Translations under genes and position numbers: made by a program
The notes under the pieces: model-generated
What the model saw: the letters and a program-made list of their open reading frames with translations, nothing else
Told to the model about the DNA's origin: nothing
Database searches by the model: none
Assembly: GCF_000739015.1 (NCBI RefSeq)
Contig: NZ_JPUG01000076.1
Location: 124,001-188,000, forward strand
Length of the DNA: 64,000 nt
From: Microvirga sp. BSC39
Lineage (GTDB): Bacteria; Pseudomonadota; Alphaproteobacteria; Rhizobiales; Beijerinckiaceae
Reading direction: 5' to 3'
Shown here: in pieces, positions 34,019 through 43,196 of the stretch
How the letters are laid out: each line of letters starts with the position of its first letter
How positions within the stretch are numbered: position 1 is the first letter of the stretch

Positions 34019-34141
34019 TCATCTCTCCCAATCCTGCCGTCAAGCTACCGGATCGCCTCGGCATAATGAACATGGTACTTTGACATAAAGCGCAGACCTT
34101 GTGATCATTCTGGCAAGCTCAGCTTACCATAGTGGTGCCCG

Positions 34142-34579
34142 ATGGATGACCTCGACCAGCGCCTGATCACGCTCCTGCGGCACAACGGACGGCGGAGCGT
34201 CTCGGATCTTGCCATCGCCCTTGGCGCCTCCCGCGCGACGGTCCGGTCCCGCATGGAGCGTCTCGAACGGTCCGGCGATATTGTGGGCTATACGGTTATC
34301 CTCCGGGCCGATGCGGTGGCCTTGCCGGTGCGGGGCATCATGCTGATCGAGGTGGAGGGCAGGGCCGGCGACCGGGTGGTGAATGCGCTCGGCGGCTTTC
34401 CGCAGGTGAGCGCCATTCACACCACCAACGGCAAGTGGGATCTCATCGTCGAACTCGGTGCAACCAGCCTTTCGGATTTCGACGCCATCCTGCGGCGGGT
34501 GCGTCTGATCCCGGGCGTCATCGCGTCCGAGACGAATCTCCTGCTGGCAACGCCCCGCAGCACCCGCGCCAAGCTCTAG
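34142..34579 (+). CDS. Lrp/AsnC-family transcriptional regulator
   Basis: The 145-residue protein has an N-terminal HTH (MDDLDQRLITLLRHNGRRSVSDLA, then RATVRSRMERLE) and a C-terminal RAM/AsnC ligand-binding domain. It is divergent from rocF-ocd and probably controls arginine or ornithine catabolism, as many Lrp proteins do for the genes next to them. The ATG at 34142 gives a full HTH. The effector is not known. Confidence 0.9.
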   Translation: MDDLDQRLITLLRHNGRRSVSDLAIALGASRATVRSRMERLERSGDIVGYTVILRADAVALPVRGIMLIEVEGRAGDRVVNALGGFPQVSAIHTTNGKWDLIVELGATSLSDFDAILRRVRLIPGVIASETNLLLATPRSTRAKL

Positions 34580-34666
34580 GGTCGCTTCCACAGCAGCAAT
34601 GCCTCTCCGGACTGGCGCGACCGTCTCGAGTCGCTACAGTGTGGGTTGTTCTAAAGAGGGCCATCC

Positions 34667-35059
34667 ATGTCCAAGGAAGTCGTCGAGGTTCCCGTTCTGT
34701 CTGAAGGCGTGCGCAAGGTGGGCGTGCCGCTGTCCATGGTGACGAGGGCGAACGGGTTCGTGTTCGTGTCGGGAACGCCTCCCTTCAACATGGAGAGCGG
34801 CGGTTTCGTGAAAGGCGACATCGAGGTGCAGACGGAAGCATGCCTCCGGGCGCTTCAACATTGTCTGGAGAGTGCCGGCACCTCGCTCGACAAGGTGGTC
34901 ATGGTGCGGATCTACGCGGCCAATGCCGGGTTCTATGGCGCCATCAACCGCGTCTATGCCCGCTTCTTCCCGGAAAACCCGCCCTCGCGGACCTTTGTGC
35001 CGGTGGCGTCCTGGCCTATGGAGTTCGACATCGAGATCGAGTGCATCGCAGTTGCCTGA
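34667..35059 (+). CDS. RidA family protein
   Basis: The 130-residue protein has the RidA/YjgF fold signature: FVFVSGTPPFN (about residue 26), QTEACLRALQHCLESAG, and MVRIYAANAGFY with the conserved Arg near residue 81. RidA proteins hydrolyse reactive 2-aminoacrylate-type imines and enamines. The gene lies after the Lrp gene with an 87-nt gap. The common C-terminal IE.E..A ending is present, so the protein seems complete. Confidence 0.88.
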   Translation: MSKEVVEVPVLSEGVRKVGVPLSMVTRANGFVFVSGTPPFNMESGGFVKGDIEVQTEACLRALQHCLESAGTSLDKVVMVRIYAANAGFYGAINRVYARFFPENPPSRTFVPVASWPMEFDIEIECIAVA

Positions 35060-35082
35060 CCCGCTTGGTCGAATAGTCCAGA

Positions 35083-36597
35083 TCAGGCTGCTGCGTGCGG
35101 AAGCGATGTTCGGGATGGGGCGCTATCCTCACCGGGGCTGCGGACCGCGTTGCGGCCTGCGGCCTTTGCCACATAGAGGGCCTGGTCGGCGGCCTCGAGA
35201 AGGGTGTTCCTCTCATTGCCGCGGGACGGCTGCGCCGAGGCGACACCGATGCTGATCGTGACGATGTGGTAAGGGCTGCCCTCATGCGCCATCGCCATCG
35301 CGTTGATGGTCTCGCGAATGGCGTCGGCGATTCTCATGGCGCCGTTCAGATCCGTCTCGGGCAGGATGATGGCGAACTCCTCGCCGCCATAGCGGGCAGC
35401 GATGTCCCGAGGACGCCGGATGCTGGCGTCGAGGGTGCCGGCAATCGCGCGCAGAACCTCGTCGCCGCGGCCATGCCCATAGCGATCATTGAAGCTCTTG
35501 AAATAATCGGCGTCGATATAAAGCAGCGACAGGGCCGAGCCTGAGCGAACGGCCTGGCGCCACTCGCGCTCGAAGGTCTCACGGAAGGCGCGACGGTTCG
35601 GCAGACCTGTCAGGTCATCGGTTCTGGCGATCCGCCTGAGCTTGGTCTCGGCTCTCGTGCGGCGCTTCAACTCCCGCTGGAAGAGGAACGTCAATCCGAC
35701 CACGGCACAGCAGAGCACCAGCGTCACGAGGCTCAGGACCAGGGCTTTCCTCTCCCAGGCGGCGAAAACCTCGTCCATCGACAGTGCCACGGTGAGCACG
35801 AGAGGATATTTCTCCAGCCGGCCGAAGGAGATGATGCGGTGGACGCCATCGATGGGAGATACCGAGTCGAATGTGCCGGACTTTTCCCGCAGGAGGCGCT
35901 GGACATGAGGGGAGCCGCCCAGATCCTGGTTGACCTGGCTCTCGTCGAAGGGATAGCGCGTCAGCAGGACGCCGTCGCCGCGGAAGAGATTGATGGCTCC
36001 ATGACGGCCAAGGCTCAGGTGCTCAAACCGCTGATTGATCGTGTTCAGGGCAAGCGACCCGATGACCACCCCAGCGAAGCCGCCATTGGCGTCTGAGAGT
36101 CTTCGGCTGATCCCGATGGTGAGATCGCCGTGGGGGGCTTTGCTCCGGTAGGGGCGGCTGACGTAGAGGCCGAAGTGATGCGTGTTCTTGTGAGCCGTGA
36201 AGTACTCGCGGTCGGAGACGTTGAGCGATCGCGAGGCAATCACCGGTCCTGCATCGGCAATCAGGTTGCCGTTTTTGTCCACCAGCAGAAGGGCTGCCAT
36301 GAAGTTGGCCGAAGCCGCGCGGTCGAACAGCATCCGGTACTGGAGATCGGGCGACAGTTGATGGGTGCTGAGGTGGCTCAGTCCCTCCATGGCTCCCTTC
36401 AGGGACAGATCGAGCAGTTCCAGATTGTTGTCGAGATCGCGGGCAATGGCGGTCAACACATTCCGAGAAGATTTTTCGGCCTCTTGCCATGTGCCGAGCC
36501 GATCCATCCAGAGCGTATGGGCGGAAATCCCGAGAATGCCGAGGGCAATCACGCCTGCGATCAGGTGCAAGTAGACTTCTGATAACAGGCGCTTCAT
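35083..36597 (-). CDS. diguanylate cyclase with dCACHE sensor domain
   Basis: The 504-residue protein has a membrane helix at about residues 8-28, a periplasmic dCACHE-type sensor (about 35-280, with the DREYFTAH motif), a second membrane helix (about 288-310) and a GGDEF domain whose active site is GGEEF at about 401-405. Five residues before it lies RPRD (RxxD), the product-inhibition I-site. It should make cyclic di-GMP from GTP in response to an external ligand. Start ATG 36597; a TTG at 36609 is alternative. The ligand is unknown. Confidence 0.93.
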   Translation of the reverse strand: MKRLLSEVYLHLIAGVIALGILGISAHTLWMDRLGTWQEAEKSSRNVLTAIARDLDNNLELLDLSLKGAMEGLSHLSTHQLSPDLQYRMLFDRAASANFMAALLLVDKNGNLIADAGPVIASRSLNVSDREYFTAHKNTHHFGLYVSRPYRSKAPHGDLTIGISRRLSDANGGFAGVVIGSLALNTINQRFEHLSLGRHGAINLFRGDGVLLTRYPFDESQVNQDLGGSPHVQRLLREKSGTFDSVSPIDGVHRIISFGRLEKYPLVLTVALSMDEVFAAWERKALVLSLVTLVLCCAVVGLTFLFQRELKRRTRAETKLRRIARTDDLTGLPNRRAFRETFEREWRQAVRSGSALSLLYIDADYFKSFNDRYGHGRGDEVLRAIAGTLDASIRRPRDIAARYGGEEFAIILPETDLNGAMRIADAIRETINAMAMAHEGSPYHIVTISIGVASAQPSRGNERNTLLEAADQALYVAKAAGRNAVRSPGEDSAPSRTSLPHAAA

Positions 36598-36847
36598 TCG
36601 ACGATACAACGATTGTGGTTGAATTTATTCTATAGGTGAAGGCAATGAAATGAGCCAACAGAATTATTGGGCGCAGGGCGGTAGCCATTAGTCTGTTGTG
36701 GAGACTGTCTCTGTTCTTAGAGGAATGTAAATGCCTCTAGGGCATGTCTTGTACCAAGTTCTAATATAACGGTTGATGTCTCATCTGGCGATGCTGTATC
36801 GATCACCCTGCGCAGCTTAAGAGATCCGCCATGAGAGGAGGGCGGTT

Positions 36848-37072
36848 ATGTTCGGTCCTTCGCAGTCTCACAGGATATGGCGAATGATGAACGCCCTGAT
36901 CGACGCTCGGCCGGAATGGGCCGACAAGGATGTCTTCGAAGCGGATCGTGAGAAAATCCTTCGGTATGGGGCCTCCATCGGGCTCAGCGTGGAGGAACTT
37001 CTCCGGATGACGGAGCCTGATGCCATCCTCGGTCTCTGGACTGCAGCCGAGGCCGCGCAGGCCGAAGATTGA
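36848..37072 (+). CDS. small protein, function unknown
   Basis: A 74-residue hydrophilic, probably helical protein that starts at ATG 36848 with GGAGGGCGG upstream. It has a conserved-looking run ADREKILRYGASIGLSVEEL. No family is recognised. It lies alone between the diguanylate cyclase and terC genes. Confidence 0.65.
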   Translation: MFGPSQSHRIWRMMNALIDARPEWADKDVFEADREKILRYGASIGLSVEELLRMTEPDAILGLWTAAEAAQAED

Positions 37073-37088
37073 CCGTTCGAAGATGGAA

Positions 37089-37120
37089 TTGGGCGCGGCC
37101 GGGAAATCTGCCGCGCCCAA
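37089..37120. terminator. hairpin between a small gene and terC
   Basis: An 11-bp GC-rich stem (37089-37099 with 37110-37120), loop CGGGAAATCT, placed between the convergent small gene (ends 37072) and terC (ends 37130). No T-run follows, so it may be a Rho-dependent or weak terminator. Confidence 0.6.
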
Positions 37121-37129
37121 ACATTGCGG

Positions 37130-37864
37130 TTATCGGGTCTTCTTAGCTCTCCGCGAGAGCATGTTGAGGCCCTCGATGAGGGCCGAAAAGGCCATGGCTG
37201 CGTAGATATAGCCTTTGGGCACGTGTGCGCCGAAGCCCTCTGCGATCAACACCATGCCGATCATGAGCAGGAAGCCGAGCGCGAGCATGACGACGGTCGG
37301 GTTCGCCTGGATGAAGCGCGCCAGCGGATTTGCCGCCAGCAGCATCACCGTCACAGCCACCAGCACCGCAATCACCATGATCGGCACGTGATCCGTCATT
37401 CCAACGGCCGTGATGATGCTGTCGATGGAGAAGACAAGGTCCAGCAGCAGGATCTGTACGATGGCGGATGCAAAGCTCATCTGAGCCTTCTCCCCTTCGA
37501 AGAGATCCGGGCCCGGATCGGGATCCACATGGTGGTGAATCTCCTTGGTGGCTTTCCAGACCAGGAACAGGCCGCCTGCGATCAGGATCAGGTCGCGCCA
37601 GGAGAAGCCATGTCCGAAGGCGGTAAAGAGCGGCTCGGTCAGCTGAACGATGATTGCGATGGTCCCGAGCAGGCCGAGACGAAGAATGAGAGCCAGCCCG
37701 ATGCCGATGCGACGGGCTCTGGCCTGCTGATGAGCGGGCAGCTTGTTGGTCAGGATCGAAATGAAGATGAGATTATCGATTCCGAGCACAACTTCCATGA
37801 CGATGAGGGTTGCCAAGGCCGCCCATGCGGTTGGGTCCGCGGCAAGTGCAAATAGCTGGTCCAT
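37130..37864 (-). CDS. TerC family membrane protein
   Basis: The 244-residue protein has about seven membrane segments with the TerC signature VVLGIDNLIFISIL (about residues 25-38) and a second acidic motif LDLVFSIDSIITAVGMT (about 140-156). TerC proteins are linked to tellurite resistance and metal export, notably manganese loading of secreted proteins. No riboswitch is evident upstream. It is a single gene; the start is ATG 37864. Confidence 0.88.
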   Translation of the reverse strand: MDQLFALAADPTAWAALATLIVMEVVLGIDNLIFISILTNKLPAHQQARARRIGIGLALILRLGLLGTIAIIVQLTEPLFTAFGHGFSWRDLILIAGGLFLVWKATKEIHHHVDPDPGPDLFEGEKAQMSFASAIVQILLLDLVFSIDSIITAVGMTDHVPIMVIAVLVAVTVMLLAANPLARFIQANPTVVMLALGFLLMIGMVLIAEGFGAHVPKGYIYAAMAFSALIEGLNMLSRRAKKTR

Positions 37865-38175
37865 GAAGCCTTCCGTGTTTGCGAACCCTTATTTCGGATA
37901 CTGCAGAGCTTGCACAAGGGCCAAGCCGTCTTTCTCATCCCTTTTGCATCACAAAAGATTGGATCGGAGATTTCAATCAGACCCCTATTCCAAGAGGCAC
38001 TACAGCCAGGACCCTATCCTGAACAAGTAGCGGGCCTGCAGCAAAAGCTGAGCCTTTCTAGTAAAAAGTCTATACCTCACAGTGGTTTGTCCATGTCGCT
38101 CCTGAAATAAGCTGATCCGGTGGAACCCGCAATGACGGCACAAGCGTTCCTCTGTGACAGGAATGGAGTTGGGTT
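37865..38175. other. intergenic, no gene recognised
   Basis: A 311-nt gap between divergent terC and the next plus-strand gene. It holds promoters by position only; I see no strong repeat, terminator or RNA gene in it. Confidence 0.4.
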
Positions 38176-38823
38176 ATGGCAGGGTCACCAGGACGTTGGC
38201 TGTTGACGGTGTCGCTTATCAGCGTTCTGTCGGCCGCAGCGCCCGTTCTTGCCCAGTCAGGGCGCCCCTGGGTCGATCCCCCGTCGGAGAACGACACCAC
38301 ACCATCCTCGTCGCCGACCCCTGCACCTGCAGTCTCTGCACCTGCGACCCCGGCGCCACAGGCCGCTGCCCCGGCGCCACCGCCATCGGCGCCTCAGCCC
38401 TCCTCGGCTTCCGCCTCCTCGGAGGCCTCGAAAGAGAAAGAGGCGGTCGCATCCAGATCCCCTGCCGAGGTTTCTCCACGCAAAGAGGTGGCAGGTGAGC
38501 AGGTCGAGCAGAAGACCGTAACCGAGCGCAAGGTACGCCGTTCAACCCAGCAGGCGCGCAGCGTCACGCGTCCCCAGAAGCGGGAAGAGCGGGCAGCCCA
38601 GCGGCGTGGTGAGCCAAGATTGGCGGTTTCCCAGGCGCGTGCCCCACGCAATGGGATCGAGCGACGGGCTCGGGTCACACGCTATGGATCGGCGCAGGAG
38701 GGAATCGATGCGGGGCTGGAGGTCATGCGGCTTCGGACAATTCAGCTTCCGGATGGTCGACGCATTGAGGTTCTGACCCGTCCCAGTCAGGACATCGCAG
38801 GCGAACTCCCGGACGGATACTAG
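38176..38823 (+). CDS. secreted Pro/Ala/Ser-rich protein, unknown
   Basis: The 215-residue product has a signal peptide (residues 1-26, ending PVLAQ), a Pro/Ala/Ser-rich stretch (about 35-85) and a basic C-terminal half with many Arg residues. The C-terminus ends in the pattern RRIEVLTRPSQDI. There is no folded domain I can name. It is probably envelope-associated. The start ATG lies at 38176 after GGAGTTGGGTT. Confidence 0.7.
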   Translation: MAGSPGRWLLTVSLISVLSAAAPVLAQSGRPWVDPPSENDTTPSSSPTPAPAVSAPATPAPQAAAPAPPPSAPQPSSASASSEASKEKEAVASRSPAEVSPRKEVAGEQVEQKTVTERKVRRSTQQARSVTRPQKREERAAQRRGEPRLAVSQARAPRNGIERRARVTRYGSAQEGIDAGLEVMRLRTIQLPDGRRIEVLTRPSQDIAGELPDGY

Positions 38824-38860
38824 ATTCGAGCCCTGCTTGGGAGCCTCCCGGGGCGCCTTC

Positions 38861-39472
38861 TCAGAAGAGATCAACCCCATGCGAGGGTCGACTGGTCGTT
38901 TGATCGGCACCTGCAATCTCCCGAGCGCGACGGCGGATATCAAGCCAGAGGCGCTGTTCGCGGCGTGCATCCGCAAGGGCGCGGTGCTCGGCAGGGCCGA
39001 GTTCATCGTCTTTTCGCTGGGCCTGAGACAGTACCTTCTTCATGAGGCCATCATGAAGCTCAGCCGGTACGCCCATTCCGAGGAAGATTTCGTGCATAGT
39101 CTGCCGGTGAACGGCTTCCGTATCCGCAAGGCGCAGAGCATGCCGTGGGAGCCCGGCGGTTCGCAGCAGGCGGCTGAGCCATTTCCCATCCCACGACGGT
39201 GCTGTTGCATAAAGATCATACCCCGCGAGAGCGGACGTCATTCGCTGGGCGACATCCGCCACAGGCGCTCCCTCCGCCTGCAGCCGATCCCGCGAGATCC
39301 CGTGAATGGCTTCAGCCTTGAGGTCCCAATCGGTCCAGGTTGGATCGGGCCGAATGAGGTGGCTCTCCTCCTCGCCGTTTGAGAGAACCCAGGCCACCTC
39401 GATCGGATAGCCGTGCTTGCCTAAGGACGAAGCTTCGAAGTCCAGAAACGCGATCGTTGGCAAATCGGGCAT
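38861..39472 (-). CDS. DEDD-family 3'-5' exonuclease-like protein
   Basis: The 203-residue protein begins with the DEDDh exonuclease motif I (AFLDFEASS: Asp-x-Glu), has motif II in the central region (DLYATAPSWDGK, with Asp) and a C-terminal HRALADARREQ motif III (H-x4-D). It is likely a nuclease acting on DNA or RNA 3' ends. The family is broad, so the substrate is unclear. It is convergent with the gene at 38176. Confidence 0.75.
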   Translation of the reverse strand: MPDLPTIAFLDFEASSLGKHGYPIEVAWVLSNGEEESHLIRPDPTWTDWDLKAEAIHGISRDRLQAEGAPVADVAQRMTSALAGYDLYATAPSWDGKWLSRLLRTAGLPRHALRLADTEAVHRQTMHEIFLGMGVPAELHDGLMKKVLSQAQRKDDELGPAEHRALADARREQRLWLDIRRRAREIAGADQTTSRPSHGVDLF

Positions 39473-39528
39473 TGCAGGTCCACTGTCCTCCAGCCTGTGC
39501 TTGTCACTGCAGCCTGCTCCGGTCGCCG

Positions 39529-39795
39529 CTAAACCTGAGCGGCCGGCGACTCTTCGATCAGCTGCGAGCGGATGGCCCGGAGCAAATCGTCATCGGGCAG
39601 GCTCGTCTCCCAATCTCCTGGGAGTTCGAGGCGCACCGACTTGGCTCCCCCCGATGGGGTGCAGACGACATGAACCTGATTGCGCGTGCCGTCGACGCGC
39701 GCGGCATCTGTTTTCTCGGGATCATTGCCGAGGCCGGCGAAAGCCTGAATGCAGGTCCACGTGATGCCCTCCGCATCGCTTACCTCACGAGGCAT
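39529..39795 (-). CDS. small conserved-type protein, unknown
   Basis: An 88-residue protein with start ATG 39795 preceded by AAAGGA. It contains the phrases GITWTCIQAFAGL and VHVVCTPSGGAKSVRLELP, suggesting a small beta-rich fold. I do not recognise a family. It precedes the exonuclease gene on the same strand with a 56-nt gap. Confidence 0.6.
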   Translation of the reverse strand: MPREVSDAEGITWTCIQAFAGLGNDPEKTDAARVDGTRNQVHVVCTPSGGAKSVRLELPGDWETSLPDDDLLRAIRSQLIEESPAAQV

Positions 39796-39968
39796 GTCAT
39801 TGTCCTTTCAGGCATGCAGAATGCGCCAGTCCCGTTAACGCGTGAGGTCCGTCGATGCTCCAAAGAAGCAACTCATCACGTCTGAGACTTTATCTTCCTT
39901 GACACATTGCGCCCTCAGGCGGAGCCTCGCCCGGCTGCCAGACGGCAGAGCTCTGTATGGAGAGGACC

Positions 39969-40349
39969 ATGGCGAAAAACGTGAAGGATCTGCTGGCCGA
40001 AGCGAACTCCTCAGTGCCCAGGCTGTCGCCAAATGAGGCTGCCGAGAAGATGCGCTCAGGCGATGTTCTCGTGGTGGATGTGCGCGATCCGACGGAAGTT
40101 CAGCAAAGTGGAAAGCTCAAGGGGGCGGTCAATGTCTCCCGCGGCATGCTCGAATTCCGGGCCGACCCGGAGAGCCAATATCACAACCCTGCCTTCCAGA
40201 AGGATAAAACGGTTCTCCTGCATTGCGCCTCCGGCGGGCGCTCCGCCTTGGCGGGAAAGACCCTGCAGGACATGGGCTATACGGCTGTATTCAACATCGG
40301 CGGATTTAAGGATCTGGCGGACGCGGGCATCGATACCGAGCCGGCCTGA
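39969..40349 (+). CDS. rhodanese-domain protein
   Basis: The 126-residue single-domain rhodanese has the active-site loop LLHCASGGRSALAG (Cys about residue 84) and the N-terminal VVDVRDPTEV motif. It transfers sulfane sulfur to a thiol or cyanide acceptor, or acts as a sulfur carrier. The start is ATG 39969, as the longer frame at 39957 only adds four residues. It is followed by a hairpin at 40379. Confidence 0.9.
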   Translation: MAKNVKDLLAEANSSVPRLSPNEAAEKMRSGDVLVVDVRDPTEVQQSGKLKGAVNVSRGMLEFRADPESQYHNPAFQKDKTVLLHCASGGRSALAGKTLQDMGYTAVFNIGGFKDLADAGIDTEPA

Positions 40350-40378
40350 TTGAATAAGATCAAGTCTCGACGATGAAG

Positions 40379-40406
40379 ACGCTCGGCCTCGTAGAAGGCC
40401 GAGCGT
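40379..40406. terminator. hairpin between rhodanese and transglycosylase genes
   Basis: An 11-bp stem (40379-40389 with 40396-40406) with a 6-nt loop between two convergent genes. No clear T-run follows on either strand. Confidence 0.6.
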
Positions 40407-40442
40407 GGAGCGATAGGGTCTGAACTGACCTAATTGGCCATA

Positions 40443-40943
40443 TCACTGCGCATTCGCAGATGTGAATGCCGAAGAGCGCGAGGTGCTTCCAACCGTCGAG
40501 ATGGAGCCGGTCGACACTGGATCGGCAACGGCCGTGCCGAGTGCATGAAGCAGCCCCTTGCGCTTAGCCTCATAATAGTAGCCGCCTGCATAGAGGGCGA
40601 CGGCCCGATCGGAACTGCCGCCGGCAACTTTATACGCGTTGGCAAGATATGGGACTGCGTAAGTGAGGTTGGTGTTGGCATCGAGCAACCCCGACGGGCT
40701 TCCGCGATATCCCATGCCGCGGGCCGTTGCGTAGCGGATCTGCATCAGGCCGAAATTGCCTTTGCTCAGTGCTCGCGGATTATAGTTGCTTTCCCTTCTG
40801 ATAACCCTGTGAACCAAAGCCTCTGGAACGCCGTGGACCCTGGCATGCTGAGCGACAAGCGAGTTGATCGTCGTGCGATCCGATGCGGCGGCAGGCACGG
40901 AGCAGGCGACAGCCGCGCAGGCAAGAAGAAGACGAGAAATCAT
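40443..40943 (-). CDS. soluble lytic transglycosylase (SLT domain)
   Basis: The 166-residue protein has a signal peptide (residues 1-21) and an SLT domain with catalytic Glu51 in RRESNYNPRALS, then the GNFGLMQIRYATARGMGY motif. The enzyme cleaves peptidoglycan with formation of 1,6-anhydromuramic acid. It is short for the family but has all core motifs. The tail is Ser/Thr-rich. Confidence 0.9.
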   Translation of the reverse strand: MISRLLLACAAVACSVPAAASDRTTINSLVAQHARVHGVPEALVHRVIRRESNYNPRALSKGNFGLMQIRYATARGMGYRGSPSGLLDANTNLTYAVPYLANAYKVAGGSSDRAVALYAGGYYYEAKRKGLLHALGTAVADPVSTGSISTVGSTSRSSAFTSANAQ

Positions 40944-41162
40944 GCATATCCCCTTGGTTGGGGAAATTTCTCACCATCAATCGTGGCAATAGGAGGTCAG
41001 CTTGGCTGTAAGCTGCCGAAAACGGCGCATGCGAGCGCACGCAAGAGAGACACATCCGTTAAATATCGAGCCGTCTACCTTTTCCGGGTGAGAAGCCACT
41101 CGTCTCATCCGGCGATTGTCGCCCGATCATGGAGGACACGTCTAAAGCGGAGCGTTCTTTCA

Positions 41163-42401
41163 TTAGATGACCAGGAAGTCGGCTGCCGTTAACTTCAGGC
41201 CTGCATCGACCTTGGCAAACTGGATGGCACGGGTTTGACCTGATCCATCAGAATCATAGAACAGACCGCCTGTCTTGTTGTTGTAGATAATGTGATCCTG
41301 CTCATCCAACGCCTTGGGTCCAACGACGAAGCTTTCCGCTGGCAGCCTTCCAGATTTAAGGTTCTTGAATACAGTGTCATTGAGGCGGATCGTATCATCC
41401 TTGACGCTAAAGTTCAGAATGACGTCAATGTTGCTGGGTCCGAGCCTCGTATCGAACGTGAAGGAGTCCTTGCCGGCCGAACCGACGAGAATGTCGTTCC
41501 CGCTCTTTCCCCAGATCATGTCGTTGCCGCCTTTGCCCTCGATCCTGTCGTTCCCGCTCGAGCCCGTGAGCTTATCGGCTTTGCCTGTGCCGGCGTATGT
41601 CTTCGACGTGGATGGTAGCCCGTTTGTCTTGAACAGCGCTTGAGGCGCTTTGACGGGGTGGCTGAACTTCAGATCGTAAAATGATGTTTGACCATAGCCA
41701 GTCCCCTGCGTTTCGTTCACTCCAAGGTACGTGCCTGCCTTGAAGTAGAAGGCATCGCTTCTCCATGCCTGATTGATATGGTCCGTCGCCGTATAAGTTT
41801 GACCGTCGGCCGAGACCGTTACTTTGACGCGGTCGGCTGTGACGTCGATCGAATAGCTAAATCTCTCATTGAGGCCGACGTTGGGCTTTGCGCCGGCCTT
41901 GCTGGTCAGAGCAAATTTCGTCTCCTGACCTGTGGCGCCGGCAATGTCATTGACGAAATAGAGGGTGCTCTTCTCCCAATAGAGGCGGACGAGCTCATCG
42001 TCCTGGCCATGAACCTGACCGACAACGATGCGCCCCTTTGCTCCATTGAAGAGAGTCGGAGCTTGGTCGATCTCGAGCGTTGCCTTCATGAAACCGCCTT
42101 CGGCGACGCTCCATGCTGCCCGTTCTGAACCGTGCATCTCCCGAAGCTCAGAGCGCGCATATCGTGATCCGCTCGTCGTTGCTCCTCCCACAGGAGCTTT
42201 GAAGACCATGGCTCCATCAGATGCGGTATAGAAGTACTTCGGGTTCACATAGCCATTGAGGTTCTTCACCTCAGAGGCAGTGCCTGAGACAGTGCCATTC
42301 CGGTCTGTTGGAAGAGTGATTTTCCAATAAGTTAGATTGAAATTGCGGCTCGGCGAAAGCGACGAATACAAAGCCATTGATGATGCCCCAGGTCCATGCA
42401 T
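41163..42401 (-). CDS. PL7 alginate lyase with RTX calcium-binding repeats
   Basis: The 412-residue protein has PL7 signatures: RSELRE (residues 83-88), QVH (129-131) and YFKAGTYLGVN (219-229). Residues about 270-311 carry RTX-type glycine/aspartate nonapeptides (GSSGNDRIEG, KGGNDMIWG, KSGNDILVG), and there is no signal peptide, so secretion by a type I system is likely. It degrades alginate by beta-elimination. It faces away from the algD operon, with a 795-nt gap. The start is ATG 42401 or 42377. A type I exporter gene is not in the window. Confidence 0.9.
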   Translation of the reverse strand: MHGPGASSMALYSSLSPSRNFNLTYWKITLPTDRNGTVSGTASEVKNLNGYVNPKYFYTASDGAMVFKAPVGGATTSGSRYARSELREMHGSERAAWSVAEGGFMKATLEIDQAPTLFNGAKGRIVVGQVHGQDDELVRLYWEKSTLYFVNDIAGATGQETKFALTSKAGAKPNVGLNERFSYSIDVTADRVKVTVSADGQTYTATDHINQAWRSDAFYFKAGTYLGVNETQGTGYGQTSFYDLKFSHPVKAPQALFKTNGLPSTSKTYAGTGKADKLTGSSGNDRIEGKGGNDMIWGKSGNDILVGSAGKDSFTFDTRLGPSNIDVILNFSVKDDTIRLNDTVFKNLKSGRLPAESFVVGPKALDEQDHIIYNNKTGGLFYDSDGSGQTRAIQFAKVDAGLKLTAADFLVI

Positions 42402-43196
42402 TTTTGATCGATCGAGTCTTGATGTAACTCTATTTGCTTTGGTGCCTTCTATAAAGCTGCACTTTCGATCGTATTATCGGAAGGGGCTTGCTTGAGAGTT
42501 TCGATGCCGAGAGGTGAAATTCTCTACCGGCAGCAATGGCGGTGTCAAAAGCCTATGGTGCACATGGTAAAGGCGCGCTGCCTGAGCCGCACGCTTTCAG
42601 CCAGCTTTCTGCGCTTCGCTCGTCCTGACGAACTGAGCACGCACCAAGGTGCAAAAGCCGATCGTAATGACCTCACTCAAACGGGTTATTCGATATATCG
42701 TCGCAATAACCTTCATGCGCCCCATCGATGGAAGTCTTCGACCTAGCGGGGGCATGCCCCTCAAAATTCTGATGCATACGGGGTGAATAGGGAATGCATT
42801 CCGATCTCGGTGCCGTTCACTAAGCTGGGATATCGGAAAGAAGAAACTCATGCAGTCCGATTTCTGAGTTGTTCACCGGCGTAGAGAATGCCTTCGGATT
42901 CTATCTGCAGTGTCCGCTTATACAATTCAATTGACCCAACTTGCAAGTCGAATTGTAGTATAACTGCAGAATATCTGCCGTGTGCGGTGCAGCATAATAA
43001 TCAAGTGGGGGCAGGTACTCTTATGAGTTAAGTGGGATCTATTGATAGGAGTAGTTCTCTACTTAACCCCTAGGGGGTATCTCTCCAGCCGAAATAGTGA
43101 AGAGCTTTTGAGTAAAGCAGGAGTATTTATTGGCCTGCACCCGGCGCAATTCTATCTGGCGCCTCGATTTCACTGTTAGTTGGCAGGAACAGCCTA
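42402..43196. promoter_or_regulatory. 795-nt divergent regulatory gap before algD
   Basis: No convincing gene is present; short ORFs at 42492-42746 and 42597-42851 lack support. The region is AT-richer near algD and holds dyads: TACAATTC/GAATTGTA (42921-42957, 8-bp arms), palindrome ACTTGCAAGT (42939-42948), GTTAAGT/ACTTAAC (43027-43067) and palindrome CCCCTAGGGG (43067-43076). These are candidate operators for the alginate-type operon. Confidence 0.6.

Noticed and set aside
36718..36739. TAGAGG/CCTCTA inverted repeat
   Set aside because: Short arms in an AT-richer gap with no flanking signal.
42492..42851. Short ORFs on both strands before algD
   Set aside because: No ribosome sites and no recognisable protein features; the codon pattern does not look like the neighbours. 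Treated as regulatory sequence.
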